The position numbers were made by a program, and so were the translations under genes. This document shows, piece after piece, positions 6,545-12,842 of a stretch of 13,193 nt of DNA. This DNA comes from an uncultured Clostridia bacterium (GTDB lineage: Bacteria; Bacillota; Clostridia; UBA1381). Within the stretch, counting starts at the first letter, position 1. The number at the start of each line of letters is the position of its first letter. The DNA is taken from contig CAKSGG010000092.1 of assembly GCA_934454215.1 (NCBI GenBank), forward strand, positions 1-13,193. Reading direction: 5' to 3'. The notes below the pieces were generated by a model. It did no database searches. It was given only the letters and a program-made list of their open reading frames with translations, and was not told the origin of the DNA.

Positions 6545-8707
6545 TCAAAAAGTAAAATTATATTCGCCCTTATTCAAGCTGATATTTTTGCCGTTCATTA
6601 TTAGTTCAGCCGGCGACGGCGTTTTAATATAAACCTTTAATGCTCCGTTTTCATCATAGCTCCACGAAGAAACAACCAAACCTTGGCGTGTTTCAATCTG
6701 AGCGCAAAGATTTTTAAGCCTTTTACTCGGATGCGGTGCAAAAATTATTTTTTTGTAGCCGGCGCCGTCATCGGGAACAACTATACCGCAAGCAACCGAA
6801 TAGACCCAGTCTGCAACAGCACCGTAAGCATAGTGATTAAACGAATTCATTCTGGAATTTGCTTCTTTCCCCCAAAATGATCCGTCGCTTCGAATTCCGT
6901 CCCAGTGCTCCCACACGGTTGTTGCTCCCTGCTTAACCGAAAACAGCCAAGACGGATATTCCTCTCTTAGCAAAAGCGAATAAGCAAGCTCATAATTTCC
7001 GGTTTTACTGAGTGCATGAAGCAAATATGGCGTTCCGACAAATCCCGTTGTCAAACTGTTTCCCGCTTTTCTGACAAGCTCCTCAAGCTTTTTGCCGGCC
7101 TTTTCGATATCCGGCACCAATCCGAAACTGATTGCCAAGGAACATTCTGTCTGAGTATTGAACTCAGTGTAGGTTTCTTTAAATTTCTTAACAATAGAAT
7201 TATAAAGCTTTTCGTATTTTTCAACATTCCTGTTTAAAACCTTTCCCGCCTTAACAGTCAGCTCTGTTGAATAAGCATAGAAAGCGGAAGCTATCAGCTC
7301 TTCATTGCTTATTCCTTTTAAACTTCCGGCAGGTGCGTCTAAGGCAAGCCAGTCTCCGTACTGACTGCGGCCCGTCCATAAAAATTCAGTTTCAGTTGTT
7401 GAGCTTATATAATCAACCCACTTACACATGCTTTCAAATTGATTTTCAAGAATTTTTTTATTACCGTAAGCAAGATATATCTGCCAAGGAAGAATACAGG
7501 CAACATCGCCCCACGCAGGACTTCCTCCTTCTCCGATAATATCCGGAATAACATTCGGAACCATTCCGTCCTCAAATTGGTCCGTTTTCAAATCATTAAG
7601 CCATTTAGTAAAAAACTTTTCTGTATCAAATAAAAAGCTTGCGGTTTTTGCAAAAACATGTGCGTCTCCGCTCCAGCCCATTCTTTCATCCCTTTGAGGA
7701 CAATCGGTCGGAACATCAAGAAAATTGTCTTTTTGGCTCCAAGCAATATTTGAAAAAAGCTTATTCAGATTTTTATCGGAGCTATGAAGAAATCCTGTTC
7801 TTTTCATATCGGAATAAACGGAAATCGCTTTTAAATCATCAAAAGAAAAATCCTGGGGAGCCGAGTCTATTCTTATATATCTGAAACCGAAAAAAGTACA
7901 TAAGGGCTTATAGGTCTGAACACCGTCTTTACAGATATACTCTATTTCCGACAAAGCGCTTCTGTAATTAACATTATAGAAATTTCCTTCGCTGTCAAGC
8001 GTTTCCGCGCAGGACAAATGCAGCCTTTCGCCTTTTTTTGCATTGACTGTAAATTCAACATACCCAGTGATATTTTGGCCGAAATCCGCAACCGTTTCGC
8101 CTTTCGGAGTTACAAAACAGCTTAAAGGCTTTAAAGCTTCATGCTCTTTAACAATTTCGCCCTCTTGCTCTATAAACGGGCTATTATCGTTTCCGCTGAT
8201 TATGACTGATTTATAAATCGGATTTTCTTTTTCGGCATTATAATGCTCCCCGTCATAAATATCGCTTGAAATGAGAGGACTCGGTGCCCATTCCCATGAA
8301 CCGTCAGTAACTAAGGTTTCTTTAGTACCGTCGAAGAACTCCAGAGATATTTCCGCTATCAGTTCAGCAGGTTCTTTGTAAAGCTCAGGATTTCTTCCCC
8401 AAACGCTTTTAGGACGCCCTCTATACCATCCATGTCCTACTATAACGGTAAGCTCTGAATCCGATTTTAGCATTTTTGTGATTTCGTAGGTTTGTACCTG
8501 CAATCTTGTCTTGTAAGATGTCCAACCCGGCGCAAGAATAAAATCGCCCACTCTTTTTTTGTCTATAAAAGCAGCGTAAACACCCTTTGCGGTAATTTTA
8601 AGAAAAGCCGAAGCTAAATCTTTTTTTAAGACAATATTTTTCTTAAAAACAGGGCACCTATGCCCAAGTTCTTCATCGGGCATTATCCAAAATGATTTTT
8701 CAAGCAT
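6545..8707 (-). CDS. GH78 alpha-L-rhamnosidase
   Basis: An inverting alpha-L-rhamnosidase of 720 residues that releases terminal L-rhamnose. The start of the protein matches the rhamnosidase N-terminal sandwich domain (GVYAAFIDKKRVGDFILAP, then GHGWYRG). The (alpha/alpha)6 catalytic region has the GH78 signature DCPQRDERMGWSGD, with Asp335, Asp340, Glu341 (the usual general acid position) and Asp348, and later TTVWEHWDG with Glu600, followed by SFNHYAYGAVADW. A C-terminal beta domain ends the protein. At 720 residues it is shorter than many GH78 enzymes (often about 900 or more), because extra N-terminal beta domains are missing. There is no signal peptide. It starts 12 bp after the GH31 stop, with AAAGGA about 8 bases before ATG. 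Rhamnose could come from pectin (rhamnogalacturonan) or plant flavonoid glycosides. Confidence 0.95.
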   Translation of the reverse strand: MLEKSFWIMPDEELGHRCPVFKKNIVLKKDLASAFLKITAKGVYAAFIDKKRVGDFILAPGWTSYKTRLQVQTYEITKMLKSDSELTVIVGHGWYRGRPKSVWGRNPELYKEPAELIAEISLEFFDGTKETLVTDGSWEWAPSPLISSDIYDGEHYNAEKENPIYKSVIISGNDNSPFIEQEGEIVKEHEALKPLSCFVTPKGETVADFGQNITGYVEFTVNAKKGERLHLSCAETLDSEGNFYNVNYRSALSEIEYICKDGVQTYKPLCTFFGFRYIRIDSAPQDFSFDDLKAISVYSDMKRTGFLHSSDKNLNKLFSNIAWSQKDNFLDVPTDCPQRDERMGWSGDAHVFAKTASFLFDTEKFFTKWLNDLKTDQFEDGMVPNVIPDIIGEGGSPAWGDVACILPWQIYLAYGNKKILENQFESMCKWVDYISSTTETEFLWTGRSQYGDWLALDAPAGSLKGISNEELIASAFYAYSTELTVKAGKVLNRNVEKYEKLYNSIVKKFKETYTEFNTQTECSLAISFGLVPDIEKAGKKLEELVRKAGNSLTTGFVGTPYLLHALSKTGNYELAYSLLLREEYPSWLFSVKQGATTVWEHWDGIRSDGSFWGKEANSRMNSFNHYAYGAVADWVYSVACGIVVPDDGAGYKKIIFAPHPSKRLKNLCAQIETRQGLVVSSWSYDENGALKVYIKTPSPAELIMNGKNISLNKGEYNFTF

Positions 8708-8719
8708 AAACTTCTTCCT

Positions 8720-11200
8720 TTATAAATCGTATTCTTCCTCGGTTCTTGTCAGGACTTCCTTAACAGCGTCCGCCAAATCTTCTTTTTCATAAGAGCGTCC
8801 CGAAATTTTTAAAATTTTAAAATGTGTATTAAGCTCGCTGTCGGTTAAAATCGAATATATCTCGTTTTTCTCATCTGCGGAAATTTTGCTGTCCTGCAAA
8901 ATTTTTTCGCAGACTTTTAGAACATCTGAATTTTCAGCAATACAATTATTTCTTTTAAATATTACCGAAACAGAATCCGAGGGTTTTGCGGAAACCGAAA
9001 TCTCCAAAGTGTGAGTTCTAAAGTCATAGTTAATTGACGGACTGATTTTACTGCCGTTTAACAAAACATCAAGCTCGGCGAAATTTGAAAATCCTCTGAA
9101 TTTTAAATTCCAAGTTCTTACACCGGGAAGAACCGAGGTATCTCCCATAGCAGGACTAATGCTGAATTCAGGCTTTTCTTCCCAAGAAAGTTTCATTTCA
9201 GTAACTGCATATTTCTTTGAATTTATTGTATCTCCGTCCCCCGAGTCCTCAAAAAGCTCAAAGCTGTTTGATGCCGAAGGAAAAACATATATATCCAATG
9301 TATTTGAAACACAAAGACTGTTATCATGCGGAACATGCGGCTTTAATGGCACGATCGCTCCGGATTTAGCAAAAACAGGATATTCCTCTATACTTCTGAA
9401 AACCTTTATCTTTCTGCCGCTTGCACTGTAATATCTTGTTCCCGCAAAAAAATCATACCAATTACCCTTGGGCAAAAATACATCAGTCTTTCCTAACCCC
9501 GTTATTTTATCAGCAGGCTTAGTTATTGGAGCTATCATCAGCTCGCTGCCGAAGAAAAACTGATTTCTCATTTCATACGCCGCATCTTTTTTCGGATAGT
9601 AATAATATAGAGGTCTGACTAACGGAATAAACTTTGCTGCAGCATTATAGTTCATTGTATAAATATACGGAAAAAGCTCATGCCTTATTGTAAACCATTT
9701 TTTTACCGAAGCTTTATATTCATTTTTTAACAGCCAAGGCTCCTTATGTATAAACATATCATTACTGCTGTGCAGTCTGTTTATCGGAGAAAACACTCCA
9801 AGCTGAATCCATCTTGCCGTAAGCTCTTCATCTTTATAGCCGTGCATGTGGCCCCCGACATCATGGCTCCACCAGCAGTAGCCTATATTAGAAGCGGTAG
9901 CGGTAAAATAAGGCTGAAAATCAAGAGCAGACCATGTTATGAATGTATCGCCCGAAAAGCCTATTGAATATCTTTGGCTGCCCGGTCCGCTGTAACGAGA
10001 AAAAAACATCGGTCTTTTTCCGTTTCTTGAAATATCCAGCGTATACAAATGGTTTATCATCCAAAGCGGATCAACCGCTTCTCTTTTATCCTTTAATTTC
10101 CCGTCCTTATTCGGCTCATGAATCCACCAGTAATCTTTCCCCTGCTGCCAATCCATCCACCAGAAGTCCACTCCGTCTTTTTCATACGGATGCAATACCG
10201 TGTCAAAATAATCGCTCATGAATTTTTCCGACAGAACATCAAACGGTACCGTCTTTTTGCTCTTAGGGTCTATTCCGCTTTTTACTGCCATTTCTTCATA
10301 CATATCTTCATGGCAGCGTATTCCTGCATGCGGATGAAGATTGAATGCGGTCCGTATATTTCTTTCTTTTAGCTGTTTTAAAAATTTTATACGGTCCGGA
10401 AAATATTCTTTATTAAAGCTGTATCCTGTCCATCCGTTTTCCGTGTTCCAGTATCCGTTATATATCGGCTCGGGATTCTTTTTATCCTCGGGTATTTCGG
10501 TTGTATGCCAATCCATATCAACTATTCCGACGGATAACGGGATATCTTCCTCATTAAATCTGTCCATAGTTTCTATATACTCATCTTGGGTATAATTATA
10601 ATATCTGCTCCACCAGTTACCGAAAGCATAAGCAGGTAAAAATGAGGGTGCCCCTGTAAGTCTGTAAAAATCTCTTATGCAGCCTAAATAATCATAGCCG
10701 TAACCGAAAAAGTATATATCCTTAGTATTTTCTTCTCTCGGAGTTATACGGCCGTTTTCATCAAGCAGCAGATTTTCGCTGTCATCCAATACGGAAAACC
10801 CGTATCTTGAACACAAGCCTCTTTTAAGCGGAACCTCGCCGTTTGTTGCGTCCAATGTTTCGGTTGTTCCTTTAAGGTCTTCAAAGTCATCTCCCAAATT
10901 CCAAACAGAAGCAGGTTCTTCCTTAATCTTTACAGAAAGCTTTCCTTCTCCCGAATATTTCAGCAAAAGTTTTTTTGTTTCGATTAAGATTTTCCCGTTT
11001 ATTGTTTCGGCTTTAAACTCCGTCTTAGGAAAGTCGCGGTAAAACACAGTCTGGCTTGCTCTATCTTCAAAAACACCGCTTTTATTCAGTTCTATTCTTA
11101 TAAGCGAATCTGTTAATACCGTTAATCTTATCCCTTCTCCTTTTACGGTATTCTCTCCCAGAGCCTTCGGTCTTGTTCCCCAGTTAAATCTGTTTGTCAT
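8720..11200 (-). CDS. GH31-family glycoside hydrolase with atypical nucleophile motif
   Basis: An 826-residue GH31 enzyme, acting on alpha-linked sugars. An N-terminal beta-sandwich (about 1-190) precedes the (beta/alpha)8 barrel. The nucleophile strand reads DFWWMDWQQG with the presumed nucleophile Asp350, instead of the common WIDMNE of alpha-glucosidases. The presumed acid/base Asp418 lies in GFSGDT, and CWWSHDVGG matches the later GH31 block. Beta-sandwich domains follow, and the last 80 or so residues are predicted to be mostly helical and charged, an extra tail relative to typical GH31 proteins. There is no signal peptide. AGGAG lies about 7 bases before the ATG at 11200. It is the first gene of a three-gene operon with GH78 and the esterase. 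The specificity (glucose, xylose, galactose or other) cannot be decided from sequence. Confidence 0.93.
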   Translation of the reverse strand: MTNRFNWGTRPKALGENTVKGEGIRLTVLTDSLIRIELNKSGVFEDRASQTVFYRDFPKTEFKAETINGKILIETKKLLLKYSGEGKLSVKIKEEPASVWNLGDDFEDLKGTTETLDATNGEVPLKRGLCSRYGFSVLDDSENLLLDENGRITPREENTKDIYFFGYGYDYLGCIRDFYRLTGAPSFLPAYAFGNWWSRYYNYTQDEYIETMDRFNEEDIPLSVGIVDMDWHTTEIPEDKKNPEPIYNGYWNTENGWTGYSFNKEYFPDRIKFLKQLKERNIRTAFNLHPHAGIRCHEDMYEEMAVKSGIDPKSKKTVPFDVLSEKFMSDYFDTVLHPYEKDGVDFWWMDWQQGKDYWWIHEPNKDGKLKDKREAVDPLWMINHLYTLDISRNGKRPMFFSRYSGPGSQRYSIGFSGDTFITWSALDFQPYFTATASNIGYCWWSHDVGGHMHGYKDEELTARWIQLGVFSPINRLHSSNDMFIHKEPWLLKNEYKASVKKWFTIRHELFPYIYTMNYNAAAKFIPLVRPLYYYYPKKDAAYEMRNQFFFGSELMIAPITKPADKITGLGKTDVFLPKGNWYDFFAGTRYYSASGRKIKVFRSIEEYPVFAKSGAIVPLKPHVPHDNSLCVSNTLDIYVFPSASNSFELFEDSGDGDTINSKKYAVTEMKLSWEEKPEFSISPAMGDTSVLPGVRTWNLKFRGFSNFAELDVLLNGSKISPSINYDFRTHTLEISVSAKPSDSVSVIFKRNNCIAENSDVLKVCEKILQDSKISADEKNEIYSILTDSELNTHFKILKISGRSYEKEDLADAVKEVLTRTEEEYDL

Positions 11201-11261
11201 ATTTATTCTCCTGAAATTTAAAAGAATGAATTATTTATATTTATCATTAAGTTTTCATACT

Positions 11262-11305
11262 AAAAAATTGTTATTTTGTTTATTATAACAAAATAACAAT
11301 TTTTT
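11262..11305. repeat. Perfect 19-bp inverted repeat around the GH31 -10 element
   Basis: Left arm 11262-11280 (aaaaaattgttattttgtt) and right arm 11287-11305 are exact reverse complements, separated by the 6-base tattat. The -10 TATAAT of the GH31 promoter is formed by this spacer plus the first base of the right arm. There is no GC core or downstream gene end that would make it a terminator. An operator for a dimeric repressor is one reading; a chance feature of AT-rich DNA is unlikely for 19 perfect pairs. Confidence 0.8.
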
Positions 11306-11310
11306 CACAA
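11282..11310 (-). promoter_or_regulatory. Promoter of the GH31-GH78-esterase operon
   Basis: The minus strand has an extended -10 TGTTATAAT (TATAAT at 11287-11282) and a -35 of TTGTGA (11310-11305), spaced 17 bp. The predicted start is near 11275, giving a leader of about 75 bases before the ATG at 11200. The acaaatgttt motif lies immediately upstream of -35. Confidence 0.65.
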
Positions 11311-11313
11311 TCA

Positions 11314-11326
11314 ACAAATGTTTTCT
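11314..11326 (+). promoter_or_regulatory. Putative AraC-family operator upstream of the GH31 promoter
   Basis: acaaatgttttct matches the first ten bases and eleven of thirteen positions of the GH27-promoter motif (acaaatgtttcca), in the same orientation. Its first base lies 27 bp from the first base of TATAAT, the same offset as at the GH27 promoter. At the expected 22 bp step (11336-11348) a degenerate second copy (7 of 13 matches, including the central tgt) can be seen. Confidence 0.5.
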
Positions 11327-11372
11327 TTTTATAATACTTTTGTCTACTGTTTTTAAGTCATAACTTCATTAT

Positions 11373-11405
11373 ACAAAAAATCAGCACGGTTTCGCACCGT
11401 GCTGA
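11373..11405 (-). terminator. Intrinsic terminator, minus strand
   Basis: A perfect 10-bp stem (tcagcacggt with accgtgctga) with a 5-base loop is followed on the minus strand by TTTTTTGT. It closes the ROK-SIS-lipoprotein-remnant stretch and insulates it from the GH31 promoter, which lies about 65 bp further on. Confidence 0.88.
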
Positions 11406-11439
11406 AATGCTTTATTTATGCCGTTTTGCGGCGGTTATG

Positions 11440-11565
11440 CTACCAGCCACACAAACCGTTCCGTTTTGTTACTGCCGTATGTACCGTGCTTTTGGAAATC
11501 CCGAACACCTTTGCCGCGGCACGCACCGTTGTATTTGTTTTCGATAGTTGTGTTCTTGTCCTCAT
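11440..11565 (-). pseudogene. SpoIIID-like helix-turn-helix fragment
   Basis: A 41-residue reading frame contains TTVRAAAKVFGISKSTVHTA, which closely resembles the helix-turn-helix of the sporulation regulator SpoIIID (typically ATVR.AAKKFG.SKSTVHKD). SpoIIID is normally about 80-90 residues; here the N-terminal helices and the whole C-terminal half are missing, and the frame ends in a TAG soon after the recognition helix. There is a stop codon about 30 bases upstream in the same frame and no convincing ribosome site before the ATG at 11565. I read it as a broken gene piece joined to an insertion-sequence end. A functional micro-HTH protein is possible but less likely. Confidence 0.5.
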
Positions 11566-11684
11566 GTTATATCCCAATATTTTCGTACAGTCTCGTTATA
11601 TCCCAAATGGTGTTCTCGCATATCCAATATAACACCTATTCTAAATTCTGCACCATATCTTTTGTTTTTTCCTGTTTTGCCCAT
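11562..11684 (-). pseudogene. Truncated IS3-family orfA (transposase HTH subunit)
   Basis: From the ATG at 11684 the frame encodes 40 residues beginning MGKTGKNKRYGAEFRIGVI and including DMREHHLGYNETVRKYW. This resembles the N-terminus of orfA of the IS150-like branch of IS3 elements, whose helix-turn-helix binds the element ends. AGGAGG lies about 12 bases upstream. Intact orfA is usually about 100-170 residues, so most of it is lost, along with all of orfB (the DDE transposase). The frame stops at a TGA that overlaps the start of the SpoIIID-like fragment. Confidence 0.65.
11566..11606. repeat. 12-bp direct repeat at the IS/SpoIIID junction
   Basis: gttatatcccaa occurs at 11566-11577 and again at 11595-11606, 29 bp apart. 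The right copy is inside the orfA sequence (encoding LGYN), and the left copy lies exactly where the orfA similarity gives way to the SpoIIID-like fragment. It may mark a recombination or slippage event that formed the junction. Confidence 0.6.
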
Positions 11685-11751
11685 AAAAATTATGCACCTC
11701 CTAAAGTGTTTAACTTTTGGGGTGCATATCAATAAAGGCAGGATAAAAATA

Positions 11752-12186
11752 TCAAAGCAAGGGTCCGAAGCCTGTGGCAGTATCACTTGCAACATCCATA
11801 CCGCCTGATGGTTGTGATGGTTTATCCTCGGAGTTCTGGTTCTTATTATCGGTTGAGCTACTATCTTCAGCAGTTTCTTTGTTTCCAACCGCATCCTTGT
11901 TATCGGTCGTATCTTTATTATTTACCGTGCTTTTATTCCCGGACACGGTTTTGTTGTCAGCCTTCTCAGAATTTTTTTTCTGCGAAGTACCGCCGTTACT
12001 CTCATCACCGGTCAACTGGCTGAAATCGATGCTGTCTTCCTGTGAGGTTTCGGTTTTGCTGGCGGAAACACTGCTGTTTTCACTTGTTTCATCGCCTTTA
12101 TCCTGCTTTGATTGCTTACACGCTGAAGTAAATACAGCAACCATAATTAAAGAAAGAATTATAAGTATATATTTTTTCTTGTTCAT
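11752..12186 (-). CDS. Small repeat-rich predicted lipoprotein
   Basis: A 144-residue protein of unknown function. Residues 1-22 form a signal peptide (MNKKKYILIILSLIMVAVF) ending at a lipobox-like TSAC with Cys23; Thr at -3 is not the usual Leu, so the lipid anchor is likely rather than certain. The rest is low-complexity, rich in Ser, Thr, Asp, Asn, Lys and Glu, and probably disordered. Residues 77-118 consist of hexapeptide repeats with Asn-Lys every six residues (77, 83, 89, 95, 101 and 113). The C-terminus (MDVASDTATGFGPLL) is not repetitive. The gene starts 18 bp after the SIS isomerase, with AAAGG about 12 bases before ATG. Strict genomic neighbourhood is its only clue to function: a spacer or surface protein is plausible. 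An insertion-sequence end lies just after its stop. Confidence 0.7.
   Translation of the reverse strand: MNKKKYILIILSLIMVAVFTSACKQSKQDKGDETSENSSVSASKTETSQEDSIDFSQLTGDESNGGTSQKKNSEKADNKTVSGNKSTVNNKDTTDNKDAVGNKETAEDSSSTDNKNQNSEDKPSQPSGGMDVASDTATGFGPLL
11833..11958 (-). repeat. 18-bp coding repeats (hexapeptide xNKxTx)
   Basis: Seven consecutive six-codon units of the lipoprotein gene, six of which keep Asn-Lys at the same place (DNKTVS, GNKSTV, NNKDTT, DNKDAV, GNKETA, then a diverged EDSSST, then DNKNQN). The units have diverged at DNA level, so the copy number is probably fairly stable. Confidence 0.8.
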
Positions 12187-12204
12187 TATTTTTCAGCCTT
12201 TCTG

Positions 12205-12831
12205 TTAATAAGTAAATAATTTCTTTTCCGCATACGCGCAAAGATAGTGATACACAGGAAGATGCAACTCCTGCACCTTGAAAGTTTCGGTTTCGGGAAC
12301 GCATATGCAAATATCACATAAGCTTTTAAGCTTTCCTCCTGTTTTGCCTGTGAGACCTATTGTTTTCAAACCTAAGGCTTTTGCGGTAAGCGCCGCCGCA
12401 ACAACATTTTTTGAATTTCCGGAGGTGCTTATTGCCATAAGCATATCGCCCGCTTGCCCAAACCCCATTATCGGCTGTGCAAAAACAAGCTCCGGATCAA
12501 CATCGTTGCAAAAGGCAGTGTTAAGTGCTGTAAATGACGGCAAGGAAACCGTAGGCACAGCCCTCTGCAGTCGGTTTAAATATTCGTCACTTATTTCGGG
12601 GCAGTTTGCTTTCATTTCAAATTTCTTTTTTTCAGAAAGCGGTCTCTTGTTTAAAAAGCCTTTCATAAGCTCGCCTACTATATGCTCGCAGTCAGCGCAA
12701 CTGCCTCCGTTGCCGCAGACCAGCAGCTTTTTGCCATTTTTAAATCCCGACACAAGAGTATCCGCCGCCGCTTCAATAGATTCTGTTTCGCTTTGAAGTG
12801 CGGGATACCTTTTAACAAGCTCGTTTATCAT
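12205..12831 (-). CDS. SIS-domain phosphosugar isomerase, GmhA-like
   Basis: A 208-residue protein of the phosphoheptose isomerase (sedoheptulose-7-phosphate isomerase) branch of SIS proteins. Visible motifs are CGNGGSCADCEH (39-50) for phosphate binding, Glu54 in VGEL (the usual catalytic Glu), ISTSGNSKNV, LTGKTGGKL, and QELHLPVYH with His190, which matches the catalytic His of GmhA. A segment of about 25 residues between the first motif and the next strand (FLNKRPLS and following) is longer than in E. coli GmhA, as in other Clostridia homologues I recall. The ATG at 12831 is preceded by TAGGAGGAG, in which the upstream kinase stop codon is part of the ribosome site, so the two are translationally coupled. 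The substrate could be a heptose or another ketose/aldose phosphate. Confidence 0.87.
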   Translation of the reverse strand: MINELVKRYPALQSETESIEAAADTLVSGFKNGKKLLVCGNGGSCADCEHIVGELMKGFLNKRPLSEKKKFEMKANCPEISDEYLNRLQRAVPTVSLPSFTALNTAFCNDVDPELVFAQPIMGFGQAGDMLMAISTSGNSKNVVAAALTAKALGLKTIGLTGKTGGKLKSLCDICICVPETETFKVQELHLPVYHYLCAYAEKKLFTY

Positions 12832-12842
12832 ATATGCTCCTC

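Larger units (their letters stand above)
11562..11726 (-). mobile_element. Remnant of an IS3-family (IS150-like) insertion sequence, one end only
   Basis: Reading the minus strand from 11726, TGCACCCCAAAAGTTAAAC looks like an IS150-group terminal repeat (TG start, CCCCAAAAGTT core), followed by the orfA ribosome site and start. No matching opposite end, orfB or second inverted repeat is present in the window, so the element is dead. It lies 26 bp after the stop of the lipoprotein gene. Confidence 0.6.

Noticed and set aside
11262..11305. Reading the 19-bp inverted repeat as a transcription terminator.
   Set aside because: The stem is almost entirely A and T, no gene ends at it, a proper terminator already lies at 11373-11405, and the promoter -10 is in its centre.
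11875..11887. A tgtttcca match resembling the operator motif.
   Set aside because: It lies within the lipoprotein coding repeats, lacks the acaaa half and has no promoter at the 27 bp offset. It is best explained by chance.
11774..12208. A 144-residue plus-strand open frame with hydrophobic composition opposite the lipoprotein gene.
   Set aside because: It is a frame mirror of the lipoprotein gene on the other strand. The minus-strand protein has a signal peptide, regular repeats, a ribosome site and operon spacing; the plus-strand frame has no recognisable domain.
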